Part shown: positions 16,272-24,844 of the stretch, in pieces
How the letters are laid out: each line of letters begins with the position of its first letter
Numbering within the stretch: position 1 is the first letter of the stretch
From: Bailinhaonella thermotolerans
GTDB lineage: Bacteria; Actinomycetota; Actinomycetes; Streptosporangiales; Streptosporangiaceae
Assembly (NCBI RefSeq): GCF_003594875.1
Contig: NZ_QZEY01000009.1
Coordinates: forward strand, 235,592 to 299,591
Direction of reading: 5' to 3'
DNA: 64,000 nt
Position numbers and translations under genes: made by a program
Notes under the pieces: model-generated
Databases searched by the model: none
Told to the model about the DNA's origin: nothing
What the model saw: only the letters and a program-made list of their open reading frames with translations

Positions 16272-17795
16272 GTGAGCGAGCACCGCAACGTCGCCCTGAG
16301 AGAACGCCGCGGCGACCACGAAGCCGAACCCTTCGACGCGCCGCGGAGGCCGCGCCGCAAGGGCAAGACGCACGTGCTCGCGTGGATCTCGATCGCGATG
16401 GCCTGCGTGATGGTCATCGCCTCCCTCGGTCTCTACCTGACCTACCGGCAGATCGCGAGCGCGCGCAAGACCGAGGACTTCACCCAGGGGCTCGGCAACC
16501 GCCCGCCCAAGCTGGTCACCGGCGCGCTCAACGTGCTCATGGTCGGCTCCGACCAGCGCAACGGCGCCAACGCGAAGTACGGCCGCTTCGAGGGCGAGCG
16601 CACCGACACGATGATGCTGATGCACATCTCCCCCAAGCGGGACAAGGCGCTGCTGGTGAGCTTCCCGCGCGACTCGATGGTGCAGATGCCCGAGTGCGAC
16701 GCGCCGAACGGCGGCAAGATCCCGCCCCGGCTGGCCATGCTCAACGAGGCCTTCAACGTCGGCGGCATCAAGTGCCTGACCAAGACGCTGGAGCAGCTCA
16801 CCAAGATCCGCATCGACCACTTCGTGAAGGTCGACTTCACCGGCTTCAAGCGCATCGTGGACGCCCTGGGCGGCGTCGAGGTCTGCCTCCCCAAGCCCAT
16901 CGACAGCAAGAAGGCCAAGATCAAGCTGGCCGCGGGCCGTCACAACCTCACCGGCGAGCAGGCCCTGGGCTACGTGCGGGTCCGCGACATCGGCGTGGCC
17001 AAGGACGACCTCAGCCGGATCAAGCGGCAGCAGATCTTCCTGGCCCAGGTCGTCAAGAAGGCCACCAGCGGCGACCTGCTGACGAACCCCGGGCGGCTCA
17101 CCAAGTTCCTGTCCGCGACGATGGGCTCGATCACCACGGACCAGGACCTCGACGTCCAGACGCTCACCGAGATCGCGCAGAGCGCCCGGGGCATGTCGGC
17201 GGGCAAGATGCAGTTCGTGACGGTGCCCAGCGGCGCCTGGCCGCAGGACCCGAACCGGGTGGCCTGGCGGGAGCCGGCCGCCTCGGAGCTGTTCCGCGCG
17301 ATCGCCAGCGACGTCGAGGTGCCCGAGGCCGCCCCGTCGGCCTCGGCCGGCGCGAAGCCCGCCGTGGTGGTCAAGCCGGGCCAGGTGCGGGTCCAGGTGC
17401 TCAACGGCACGCTCAAGCCGGGCCTGGCCAAGGAGGCCGCCGAACTGCTCAAGGGCCACGGCTTCAAGATCGCCGGCACCGGCAACGCGCCGCGCGCCGA
17501 CGGCACCGCCCGGCCCAAGACCATGGTGCTGTTCTCCAAGGCCGGCGGCGAGGACTACGCCAAGCCCGTCGCCGGGCGCCTCCTCAGCCCGGTCACCCCG
17601 GAGAAGGCCAAGGTCAAGCCGCAGCGCCTCGACCCGAACTCCGGCGCGCCCGCGGCCGGCGCCCAGGCCGACGCCGGGGGGCCGATCATCCAGCTCGTCA
17701 TCGGCGACGACTGGCGCGGCGTCAAGGCCAACGTGAAGCTCCCCGCCAACGTGGGCGCCTTCAACGGCAACACCAACCCCTGCCGCCTGGAGTAG
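16272..17795 (+). CDS. LytR-CpsA-Psr (LCP) family protein with LytR_C domain
   Basis: A 507-residue protein: cytoplasmic basic N-terminus, one membrane helix around residues 37-57, an extracellular LCP domain at about 85-290, and a LytR_C domain near the C-terminus ('VRVQVLNGTLKPGLA'). LCP hallmarks include 'GERTDTMMLMHI' and 'SFPRDSMVQMP', whose Arg and Asp residues bind the pyrophosphate lipid. LCP enzymes attach wall teichoic acid, capsule or arabinogalactan-type polymers to peptidoglycan. Placement beside glycosyltransferase genes fits ligation of the polymer made here. A second LCP lies at 41498. Confidence 0.92.
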   Translation: MSEHRNVALRERRGDHEAEPFDAPRRPRRKGKTHVLAWISIAMACVMVIASLGLYLTYRQIASARKTEDFTQGLGNRPPKLVTGALNVLMVGSDQRNGANAKYGRFEGERTDTMMLMHISPKRDKALLVSFPRDSMVQMPECDAPNGGKIPPRLAMLNEAFNVGGIKCLTKTLEQLTKIRIDHFVKVDFTGFKRIVDALGGVEVCLPKPIDSKKAKIKLAAGRHNLTGEQALGYVRVRDIGVAKDDLSRIKRQQIFLAQVVKKATSGDLLTNPGRLTKFLSATMGSITTDQDLDVQTLTEIAQSARGMSAGKMQFVTVPSGAWPQDPNRVAWREPAASELFRAIASDVEVPEAAPSASAGAKPAVVVKPGQVRVQVLNGTLKPGLAKEAAELLKGHGFKIAGTGNAPRADGTARPKTMVLFSKAGGEDYAKPVAGRLLSPVTPEKAKVKPQRLDPNSGAPAAGAQADAGGPIIQLVIGDDWRGVKANVKLPANVGAFNGNTNPCRLE

Positions 17796-18106
17796 GAACC
17801 GCCCGCACCGCCTGCCGCCCCCGCCGGGCACCGCCGGAGCAGGTGCCGCCAGGAGGTGCCGCCCGGCACAGTCGCCGCCCGGAACAGGTGCCCCCTGGAG
17901 CAGATTCCGCGCGACACAGGCGCCGCCCGGAACAGGCGCCGGCGGAGCGGGAACCGCCGGAACGCGGAGGCCCCGGGGTGACGCCCTGGGGGTGTATGAG
18001 CAAAAGTCGTACCAGGTCGGCGGGTCTTCCTCGCCCTCGTGAACACGCTCGGTAGCGTCGTGTCACTCCCTGTCTCAACGGGGTTGCCGCATGCGAGAGG
18101 GCGCTT
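17796..18106. repeat. Intergenic region with degenerate GC-rich repeats
   Basis: No credible gene. Roughly 17815-17955 holds five or six imperfect copies of a ~19-base unit resembling GCCGCCCGGAACAGGTGCC. A TAGCGT box at 18053-18058 could serve as the -10 of the acyltransferase gene with a ~45-base leader. Reading frames across the repeats are Arg/Pro/Gly-rich and not supported. Confidence 0.55.
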
Positions 18107-19192
18107 GTGTTCACACACCACGGCGGACGGCACCGCGCGGACGTGGCGGTCCCCGCTCAGGCTCAGGGCCCGGGGCCGGAGGCGTACGCCGAGGGGGGCG
18201 TGCGACGGCGGGCGGGGCGCGAGCCGTACCTGGACAACGTGAAGTTCGTGGCGATCACGCTCGTCGTGTTCGGGCACGCGGTGTGGTCGCTGTCCGGCGA
18301 CCGGCCGGGGCGGGCCGCGTACGTGTTCGTCTACGCGTTCCACATGCCGCTGTTCGTGCTGCTCAGCGGATACCTGTCGCGGAACTTCTGGCGGCGGGGC
18401 ACGCAGCGGGGGCTGCGGCTGTTCGAGACGCTGCTCGTGCCGTACCTCGTCTTCGAGGTGGCCTACGCGGTCTTCCGCAAGCTGCTCGGGCAGCCGTTCA
18501 CGCTGAGCGTCACCGAACCGGCCTGGCTGAACTGGTACCTGCTGGCGCTGCTGCTGTGGCGGCTGTCCACGCCGGTGTTCCAGCGGCTGCGCGCCCCGGT
18601 GACCGCGTCCGTGCTGATCTGCCTGGCCGCCGGGGCCGTGAGCCTGCCCGCCGAGTTCAGCGTGGACCGCTTCTTCGGGCTCCTCCCGTTCTTCGTGGCC
18701 GGGCTGTTCGTACGGCCCCGCCACCTGGCCTTCCTGCACCGGCGGGCGGTCCGCGCCGCGGCCGCGTGCGTGCTCGCGGCGGCCGCGGCGGCGGCCGTGC
18801 TGCTGGCGCCGCTGGTGAAGCGGCGGTGGGTGTACTTCCGGTACGAGTACGACACGCTCGGGCTGGACGTCCTCACCGGAACCGGCATGCGGCTGGCGAC
18901 GCTCGTGATCGGGGCCGTGCTGGCGCTGGCCGTGCTGGCGCTCATCCCCCGGCGGCGGACCTGGTTCAGCTCCCTGGGCTCGCGGACGCTGTACGTCTAC
19001 CTGCTCCACGGGTTCGTGGTGCTGGCCGCGCGCGAGCTGGGCTGGCTGGACCTGCCCTGGATGCGCGGGCCCGAGGGGGTCGCGGTGATCGCCGTGTCGA
19101 GCCTGGCCGTGGCCGTGACGCTCAGCTCGCCGCCGGTACGGTCGGCCGCGCGCTGGATCGTGGAGCCTCCGGCGCGGGCGCTCTTCCGGTGA
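18107..19192 (+). CDS. Acyltransferase family 3 / fucose 4-O-acetylase-like membrane protein
   Basis: A 361-residue protein with ten predicted membrane helices. After a ~35-residue N-terminal extension comes 'REPYLDNVKFVAITLVVFGH', the start of acyltransferase-3 domains related to fucose acetylases, with the conserved His in helix 1. Later 'GSRTLYVYLLHGFVV' matches the family's C-terminal signature. It would O-acylate a sugar of the envelope polymer using acyl-CoA. GTG start at 18107. Its 3' end overlaps the convergent double-glycosyltransferase gene by 71 bases. Confidence 0.85.
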   Translation: MFTHHGGRHRADVAVPAQAQGPGPEAYAEGGVRRRAGREPYLDNVKFVAITLVVFGHAVWSLSGDRPGRAAYVFVYAFHMPLFVLLSGYLSRNFWRRGTQRGLRLFETLLVPYLVFEVAYAVFRKLLGQPFTLSVTEPAWLNWYLLALLLWRLSTPVFQRLRAPVTASVLICLAAGAVSLPAEFSVDRFFGLLPFFVAGLFVRPRHLAFLHRRAVRAAAACVLAAAAAAAVLLAPLVKRRWVYFRYEYDTLGLDVLTGTGMRLATLVIGAVLALAVLALIPRRRTWFSSLGSRTLYVYLLHGFVVLAARELGWLDLPWMRGPEGVAVIAVSSLAVAVTLSSPPVRSAARWIVEPPARALFR

Positions 19193-21572
19193 GCAGGTCC
19201 AGGACCAGCGCGTTCACCGTGTCCAGGGCGTAGGCGTCGCGGACCTGGCGGCGGGCCTCCGCGGACTCCCGCTCCCACGCGCCGCCCTCGACGATCCCGG
19301 CGATCGCCGCCGCCATGGCCTCGGGGTCCTCGTGGACCCAGCGCGGGTCGTAGATCGTGTCCACGCCGGGCCAGGGCAGCAGCGCGGGCACCGCCCCCGC
19401 CGCCATGCCCTCCGCCGGGGCCAGGTGGAAGCTCTCGTCGTCGCTGGTGGACAGCACCCAGCCGACGCGGCGCAGCCAGGCCGCGACGTCCGGGCCGAAC
19501 GGGTCGAAGACGACCGCCTGGTCCAGCAGCGGGTCCCGGCGCAGCCGCTCGAAGCACGCGGTGAAGCCCTCCCGCTCCTCGGGCCGCTGCCAGATCCACG
19601 GGTACTCCCAGGGCAGCTTGCTCTTGACCGCGAGCGTGTAACGGGGGTCGCGGCGGCGGAGCGCGGCGAGCACGTCCAGCGCGAGGTCGAGCCGCTTGCG
19701 CATGGGCGCGATGCCGATCATGCCGAGCCGGTACTGCGAGCCGGGCAGCTTGGGCCGGTCGAGCTGGTCCACGTCCACCCAGTTGGGCACGGTGACGACC
19801 TTCTCCCGGGGCCAGCCGGTGCGCTCGCGCGTGAGGCGGGCGTAGTGCGGGCTGACGCAGATCACCGCGTCCACCGCGCCGATGTCGATCTGGTACGGCC
19901 AGCGGCGGTACAGCTCGAAGCGGTGCAGCCGGACCAGGAGCCGCTGGCCGGGGCGCTTGTGGCGGGAGTACCAGACGGCGACGGGCCCGGCCCACTCGCA
20001 GAGCACGACGTCCGCCCAGTCCCGGACCTCACGGCTGGCGGCCTCGTCGTGGCGGTTGAGGGCGTGCCAGCGGTCCAGGCGCAGTTCCAGCCCGGGCACC
20101 GCCCGCAGGTGTTCGAGCACCCCGGTGAGGAACTTCAGGTCGTGCCCGGCCACGGCCACCTTCAGCGGGGCCGCGGGCACCTCCGGCACCGCCCGCACCT
20201 GCGCCGCCCGCGCCGTCTGCCCCGCCTGCACCGTCTGCCCCGCCTGCGCCGTCTGCCCTACCTGCCCCGCCCGCGCCGTCTGCCCCGCCTGCGCCGTCGT
20301 GGCGCGCGGCGTGGCCCGCACCGGGGCCGGGAACGCCCTGGCCAGGTACGACCGGAGCCGCCGGGCCGCCTCGTCGAGGCTGAACCGCCTTGCCGCGCTC
20401 TCGCACCGGTCCGCCGCGAGCCGCCGTACGGACGGGTCGGCGGTGGCCCGCCGTACGGCCTCGGCGACGTCCTGCTCGGACGCGGCGTAGAGCGGGTAGT
20501 CGGAGCCGAGCAGCGCCTCGTGCATGGGGGTGCGGTTGAGGATCACGGGCAGGCCGAGCGCGCCGTACTCCAGGACCTTGGTGGACAGCTCCAGGCTCGC
20601 GTCCAGGGACTCGTCGCGCCAGGACAGGCCGAAGTCGCAGCCGCCGGCCAGCCGCATCGTGTCCTCGCGGGACTGGCCGCCGTGCCAGATCACGCCGGGG
20701 GTGCCGCTCAGCGCCGCCCGCATCTCCCTGGCGTACCCGGGCGGGTGCTCGTGGACCTTGTCGCCGATCATGTGCAGTTCGGCGGCGACCCCGGCGGCCT
20801 CCAGCCGGGCCGGCAGGCCGGTCATCTCCAGCGTCTTCCAGGCCGGGGCGAACTTGCCGGTGTAGACGAGGCGGACGACGGGGTGCCCGGTGCGCACCAC
20901 CGGTGGCGGGGGCGGCACGATCGGCGGCAACAGCACGCTCTTCCCGCAGGTCGCGGGCACGATCTGCTCCAGGAAGCAGCGCAGTTCCTCGGTCTGGCAC
21001 AGCAGGTACCGCGAGGCCCGCGCGATCATGTCGAGCTCGCGCCGCAGGCCGTCGGTCAGGTCGCCGAGGGATTGCGGCACGTCGGTCAGGTAGGTCCACA
21101 TGCGCCCGGCGAAGCGCCCGGCCAGGGCGAGCTGGGCCGACACCCGCCGCCCGCGCACGACGAGCAGGTCGTGCGGAGCCTCCTCGTCGATCCCGGCCAG
21201 CACCGCCGCCGCCACGTGCGGCGGCATGCCCCGCCTGGACCTGCGCGTCCTCGGCGTCAGCCCCTCCTCCCGGGGCCTGCGCAGCGTGACCCCGGGGAGG
21301 GCGGCCAGCGGCGCGGTCAGCCTGTCGGTGCGCACGGGCGACTTGAGCACGAACGTGACCTCGCAGCCCGCCTCGCGCAGCGCGCGCACCACCGAGACCG
21401 CCCAGATCGCGGACCCGTCGATCAGGTTGAGGTCCACGTCCCCGTAGACGAGCGCGCGGACCGGCCGCGCGGGCGACTCCGGCGAGAGCGGCATGTGCGT
21501 CAAGAGCGACAAGGGTTGTCCTTCCCCGATGTTTCGGCTTCTGTACGGCTCGCGCGTGCGGCGCGGGCTCAT
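19122..21572 (-). CDS. Bifunctional protein with two tandem GT4-like glycosyltransferase domains
   Basis: An 816-residue protein. Domain 1 (about residues 30-400) has 'DVDLNLIDGSAIWAVSVVRAL', 'LVYTGKFAPAWKTLEM' and 'STKVLEYGALGLPVILNRT'. Domain 2 (about 450-810) has 'VAVAGHDLKFLTGVLEHL', 'MIGIAPMRKRLDLALDVL' and 'DESFHLAPAEGMAAGAVPAL', close to the GT4 E-x7-E region. The linker (about 400-445) is an Ala/Gln/Gly/Thr repeat. The start is ATG 21572, overlapping the previous TGA (ATGA); a later ATG at 21494 is possible. It probably adds two sugars to a lipid-linked glycan. Domain 2 resembles teichoic/teichuronic glycosyltransferases, but acceptor and donors are unknown. Confidence 0.82.
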   Translation of the reverse strand: MSPRRTREPYRSRNIGEGQPLSLLTHMPLSPESPARPVRALVYGDVDLNLIDGSAIWAVSVVRALREAGCEVTFVLKSPVRTDRLTAPLAALPGVTLRRPREEGLTPRTRRSRRGMPPHVAAAVLAGIDEEAPHDLLVVRGRRVSAQLALAGRFAGRMWTYLTDVPQSLGDLTDGLRRELDMIARASRYLLCQTEELRCFLEQIVPATCGKSVLLPPIVPPPPPVVRTGHPVVRLVYTGKFAPAWKTLEMTGLPARLEAAGVAAELHMIGDKVHEHPPGYAREMRAALSGTPGVIWHGGQSREDTMRLAGGCDFGLSWRDESLDASLELSTKVLEYGALGLPVILNRTPMHEALLGSDYPLYAASEQDVAEAVRRATADPSVRRLAADRCESAARRFSLDEAARRLRSYLARAFPAPVRATPRATTAQAGQTARAGQVGQTAQAGQTVQAGQTARAAQVRAVPEVPAAPLKVAVAGHDLKFLTGVLEHLRAVPGLELRLDRWHALNRHDEAASREVRDWADVVLCEWAGPVAVWYSRHKRPGQRLLVRLHRFELYRRWPYQIDIGAVDAVICVSPHYARLTRERTGWPREKVVTVPNWVDVDQLDRPKLPGSQYRLGMIGIAPMRKRLDLALDVLAALRRRDPRYTLAVKSKLPWEYPWIWQRPEEREGFTACFERLRRDPLLDQAVVFDPFGPDVAAWLRRVGWVLSTSDDESFHLAPAEGMAAGAVPALLPWPGVDTIYDPRWVHEDPEAMAAAIAGIVEGGAWERESAEARRQVRDAYALDTVNALVLDLLTGRAPAPEAPRSSARPTVPAAS
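20205..20300. repeat. Short coding tandem repeat in the inter-domain linker
   Basis: Imperfect copies of 15- to 21-base units coding AGQTA/AQAGQ on the minus strand. It joins two catalytic domains and may vary in copy number. Confidence 0.75.
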
Positions 21573-23212
21573 CCCCCGGGAATCGCGAGCAGCCGGGCCC
21601 CGCCCCGCGCCCACGCGGCCGGATCCAGCACGGCGGCCAGGTCGCGCCGCATCAGCACCGGCTCCAGCCCGGCCTCCGCGCCGAACGCCCAGCCCGCCGC
21701 GGGCCCCCGGGTCCCGCCCCGGGCCCCCGCGTCCCCGAGCCCCGCGGCCCTGATCCCCGCGGCCGCGAGCCCTTCCCCGGCGAGCGCGCCGTTCGCGGTC
21801 CCGCCGTTCCCGGCCGCTTCCGGCGGCCGGATCCCGATCGCGTCGGCGCCCGAGCACTCCAGGGCGCACAGCAGGTCGGCGAGGGCGTGCGGGCCCCGGC
21901 CCGGGGTCCACCGCACGACGTACGGCTCCCGCGCGGCGGCCACCAGTCCCTCCCAGCCGCCGCCGGGCGCGAGCCGTACCGGGACCCCGGGCAGCTCGGA
22001 GGCGGTCGCGCCGAGCTCGGCGGGGAGCACGATCTCGGCCGGGGCGAGCGTCTGGGCGCGCAGTTCGGCCGCGAGCGTGCGCGGGTCCCCGGCGGCCGGG
22101 GTGACCAGCACGGACACGCGGCGGCTCGCGAGCGGGCCGGCGTCCAGGCCGAGGCGCGACAGCAGCGCGGCGAGCCGCACGGGCAGGGCGTGCTCGGCGA
22201 ACAGGCGGCGCGTGACCTCGCGCTGCTCCTCCTCCGTGCGCGGCCCGGCCCCGACCGCCGCGGCCGTCTCCGCCGCGAGGGATGCCGCGTCCGGCGCGTG
22301 GGCCGCGCCGGGGACCGGGACCGTGCTCACCACGCGCGCCCCGCACGCCAGCGCCCGCAGCGCCGCCGCCTCCGTGTCCACCACCGCGACCGCGTGCTCC
22401 CGGAAGCGCGCCGGCTCGTGCCGTACGGCGTGAGCCACCGGCCCGGGGACCTCGGGCGGGCGGGGTCCGGCGGTGTGGACGAGGGGGACGCGCGACCGGG
22501 CGGGGTCCAGCGCGATCGGGTTGTACAGGTGGAGCGGCACGCCGAGGTCGCCCTCGACCACCTCGTCCACCGGCAGGCGGCGCAGGCCGGGCGCGGCGGG
22601 GGCGTCCCGCCAGAGCACGACCGGCCGGCCCCGGATCTGGCTGGAGGCGATGACCTCGCGGATGCGGCGCTCGCGGTCGGTGGCGGCGGGGTCGCCCAGG
22701 TGCGCCCAGGGGCCGTGCCCGGTGCAGGCGGCGGCCTGGATGAGCACGAGGTCGGGGTCGCGCAGGTCGCCCACCAGCTCGGCGGCGTGCGGGGTGAGCG
22801 GCACGACGTGCGCGTACGGCTCCAGCGCGGCGACGGCCTCCGGCGTGAGCACGCCGGCGATCACGAGCCGGTCCCGGGGCGCGACCAGCAGGCGTTCCTC
22901 TTCGGTGAGGCCGAGGAAGGGGCTGGGCACGGTCCCCGGGGCCTCGGTCTGGGACGGCGCGGGGGCGGGCCGCTCGCTCGTCTCGCGCACGTCCGTCCGG
23001 GCGCTCGTCCGCCACAGCCGGTACAGGTCGCGCGGCAGCCGCACCATCCGGCGGCCGGGACGGCGGGCCGCGCCGACGAGGGTCTGGCCGACGCGCAGCG
23101 TCACCGAGCCCTCGACCGCCGCCAGCCGCGCCGCGAGTTCCTGGATGCGGCCGTCGCGCTCCCGCAGCGCCCGGCGCAGCCGTACCAGCTCGGGATCGGG
23201 TTTCACGCTCAC
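21569..23212 (-). CDS. Degenerate GT2-like protein with N-terminal coiled coil
   Basis: A 547-residue protein. Residues 8-40 form a short coiled coil ('RALRERDGRIQELAARLAAV'). The middle is a Rossmann-like region, and the last ~190 residues resemble a GT2 domain ('RRVSVLVTPAAGDPRTLAAEL', 'GWEGLVAAAREPYVVRW', 'ADLLCALECSGADAIGI'). At the position where related GT2 proteins have an Asp-rich metal motif before the 'phyLaDll' helix, this protein has 'WTPGRGPHALADLL', so the metal-binding Asp cluster appears lost. It may be a scaffold partner for the coupled double glycosyltransferase (ATGA overlap at 21569-21572). GTG start at 23212 without a clear ribosome-binding site. Confidence 0.7.
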   Translation of the reverse strand: MSVKPDPELVRLRRALRERDGRIQELAARLAAVEGSVTLRVGQTLVGAARRPGRRMVRLPRDLYRLWRTSARTDVRETSERPAPAPSQTEAPGTVPSPFLGLTEEERLLVAPRDRLVIAGVLTPEAVAALEPYAHVVPLTPHAAELVGDLRDPDLVLIQAAACTGHGPWAHLGDPAATDRERRIREVIASSQIRGRPVVLWRDAPAAPGLRRLPVDEVVEGDLGVPLHLYNPIALDPARSRVPLVHTAGPRPPEVPGPVAHAVRHEPARFREHAVAVVDTEAAALRALACGARVVSTVPVPGAAHAPDAASLAAETAAAVGAGPRTEEEQREVTRRLFAEHALPVRLAALLSRLGLDAGPLASRRVSVLVTPAAGDPRTLAAELRAQTLAPAEIVLPAELGATASELPGVPVRLAPGGGWEGLVAAAREPYVVRWTPGRGPHALADLLCALECSGADAIGIRPPEAAGNGGTANGALAGEGLAAAGIRAAGLGDAGARGGTRGPAAGWAFGAEAGLEPVLMRRDLAAVLDPAAWARGGARLLAIPGG

Positions 23213-23359
23213 CGGGCCAGTGAAATGCAGTCCCCCGGCGAATTCCCGGAACCTCGAATGGCCGCCGAGTTAACAACCCGGGAAATCCCCGGTACGGCGG
23301 CGGCCCGTCCGGAATTCGCCGTTATGTTGCCGGTCGTGGTCATTCCTGGAGGTAATTCG

Positions 23360-24619
23360 GTGCGCGATTTCGATCTTGTCGTCGTCGGGCTGGGATACGT
23401 CGGGCTGCCGCTGGCGCGGGAGGCGTGCCGGGCCGGGCTGGCCGTGGCGGGCCTGGACCGGGACGGCGCGGTGGTGCGCGGCCTGGCCGGCGGCCGGTCG
23501 CACGTGGACGACGTGCCGGACGAGGACGTGGCGGCGATGCTGGCGGCGGGCTTCGAGCCGACGGCGAGCGAGGACGTCCTGGGTTCCGCCGCCACGATCG
23601 TGATCTGCGTGCCGACCCCGCTGACCGGCGACGGCGGGCCGGACCTGACGGCGGTGCGGGCGGCCGGCGCGGCGATCGGCGCGCGGCTGCGGCCCGGCGC
23701 CCTGGTCGTGCTGGAGTCCACGACGTACCCCGGCACGACCGACGAGGTGCTGCGCCCGCTGCTGGAGGCGGGCGGCCTGCGCGCGGGACGGGACTTCGCG
23801 CTGGCGTTCTCGCCCGAGCGCATCGACCCCGGCAACGAGGTGTACGGCGTGCGCAACACGCCCAAGATCGTGGGCGGGCACACGCCGGAGTGCGGCGAGC
23901 GGGCGGCGGCGTTCTACGGCAAGTTCGTGGACACGGTGGTCCCGGCCCGGGGCACACGCGAGGCCGAGATGGCCAAGCTCCTGGAGAACACCTACCGGCA
24001 CGTCAACATCGCCCTGGTCAACGAGATGGCGGTCTTCTGCCACGAGCTCGGCGTGGACCTGTGGGACGCGATCCGGTGCGCGTCCACCAAGCCCTTCGGC
24101 TTCGCGGCGTTCCACCCGGGGCCCGGCGTCGGCGGCCACTGCGTCCCCATCGACCCCAACTACCTGTCGTACAAGGTGCGGACGCTGGGATACCCCTTCC
24201 GCTTCGTGGAACTGGCCCAGGAGATCAACGCCCGTATGCCCGCGTACGTCGTGGAACGGGCGACCGAGCTGCTCAACCGGCACGCCCGCGCGATGCGGGG
24301 CGCCCGAGTCCTCCTCCTGGGCGTGACGTACAAGCCCGACATCGCCGACCAGCGGGAGTCCCCCGCCCACGCGGTCGCCACGCGCCTCCTCCGCCGGGGC
24401 GCGCAGGTGTCCTACCACGACCCGTACGTGGACTCCTGGACGGTGGACGGCGTCCCGATCCCGCGCGCGGCGGACCTGGCCGAGGCCACCGCGGAGGCCG
24501 ACCTGACCATCCTGGTCACGGCCCACCGCGCCTACGACGCGGCGGCCCTCGCCACCGGCGCCCGCCTCCTCTTCGACACCCGCGGCGTCCTGCCGAGAGC
24601 CTCCGCCGAGCTCCTCTGA
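23360..24619 (+). CDS. Nucleotide-sugar dehydrogenase (UDP-ManNAc/UDP-glucose dehydrogenase family, WecC-like)
   Basis: A 419-residue NAD-dependent four-electron dehydrogenase. The N-terminal Rossmann motif is 'VVGLGYVGLPLA'; 'ESTTYPGTTDE' and 'SPERIDPGN' follow; the catalytic Cys is in 'GPGVGGHCVPIDPNYL'; 'LLGVTYKPDIADQRESPA' marks the C-terminal nucleotide domain. This pattern is closest to UDP-N-acetyl-mannosamine or -glucosamine dehydrogenases (WecC/WbpA type), which make a uronic acid donor. GTG start with GGAGGT six bases upstream. It is distinct from the Ugd-type protein at 51329, so the strain may make two uronic acids. Confidence 0.9.
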   Translation: MRDFDLVVVGLGYVGLPLAREACRAGLAVAGLDRDGAVVRGLAGGRSHVDDVPDEDVAAMLAAGFEPTASEDVLGSAATIVICVPTPLTGDGGPDLTAVRAAGAAIGARLRPGALVVLESTTYPGTTDEVLRPLLEAGGLRAGRDFALAFSPERIDPGNEVYGVRNTPKIVGGHTPECGERAAAFYGKFVDTVVPARGTREAEMAKLLENTYRHVNIALVNEMAVFCHELGVDLWDAIRCASTKPFGFAAFHPGPGVGGHCVPIDPNYLSYKVRTLGYPFRFVELAQEINARMPAYVVERATELLNRHARAMRGARVLLLGVTYKPDIADQRESPAHAVATRLLRRGAQVSYHDPYVDSWTVDGVPIPRAADLAEATAEADLTILVTAHRAYDAAALATGARLLFDTRGVLPRASAELL

Positions 24620-24654
24620 ACCCGCTCCCCTTCCCCCGGCGCCCGCTCCTCGCC

Positions 24655-24701
24655 GTGATCATGCGGTCATCGCCGCACCGCGCCCGAAACCGCGTGATCA
24701 C
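24655..24701. terminator. Inverted repeat after the nucleotide-sugar dehydrogenase
   Basis: GTGATCATGCGGT (24655-24667) and ACCGCGTGATCAC (24689-24701) pair with one mismatch around a 21-base loop. It could terminate the dehydrogenase transcript or act as an operator for the next gene; the core TGATCA recurs at two other intergenic sites. Confidence 0.5.
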
Positions 24702-24844
24702 TCAGAGCGTGGCGCCGGGGGATTTCCTTGCCCGCCATTCCTGGAACGTTCCGGAAGGTCCGGGCGGGAGAAGTTCAGGGGCGGTTGGCCGGCTGTTCAT
24801 TCGCGGCATTCGCTGGGGTTTCGGGGGGCGGAGAGCGTGAGGGC

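Noticed and set aside
16059..17831. 590-residue minus-strand frame opposite the first LCP gene
   Set aside because: Antisense shadow of a clear LCP protein; no recognisable domain.
17761..18114. 117-residue minus-strand frame in the gap before the acyltransferase
   Set aside because: It is a translation of degenerate GC-rich repeats, with Cys/Gly/Arg bias and no ribosome-binding site.
21573..23276. Extension of the double glycosyltransferase to 1384 residues
   Set aside because: The extra N-terminal part is Arg/Gly/Pro-rich and lies in the wrong frame of the 547-residue gene; the ATGA overlap fixes the start at 21572.
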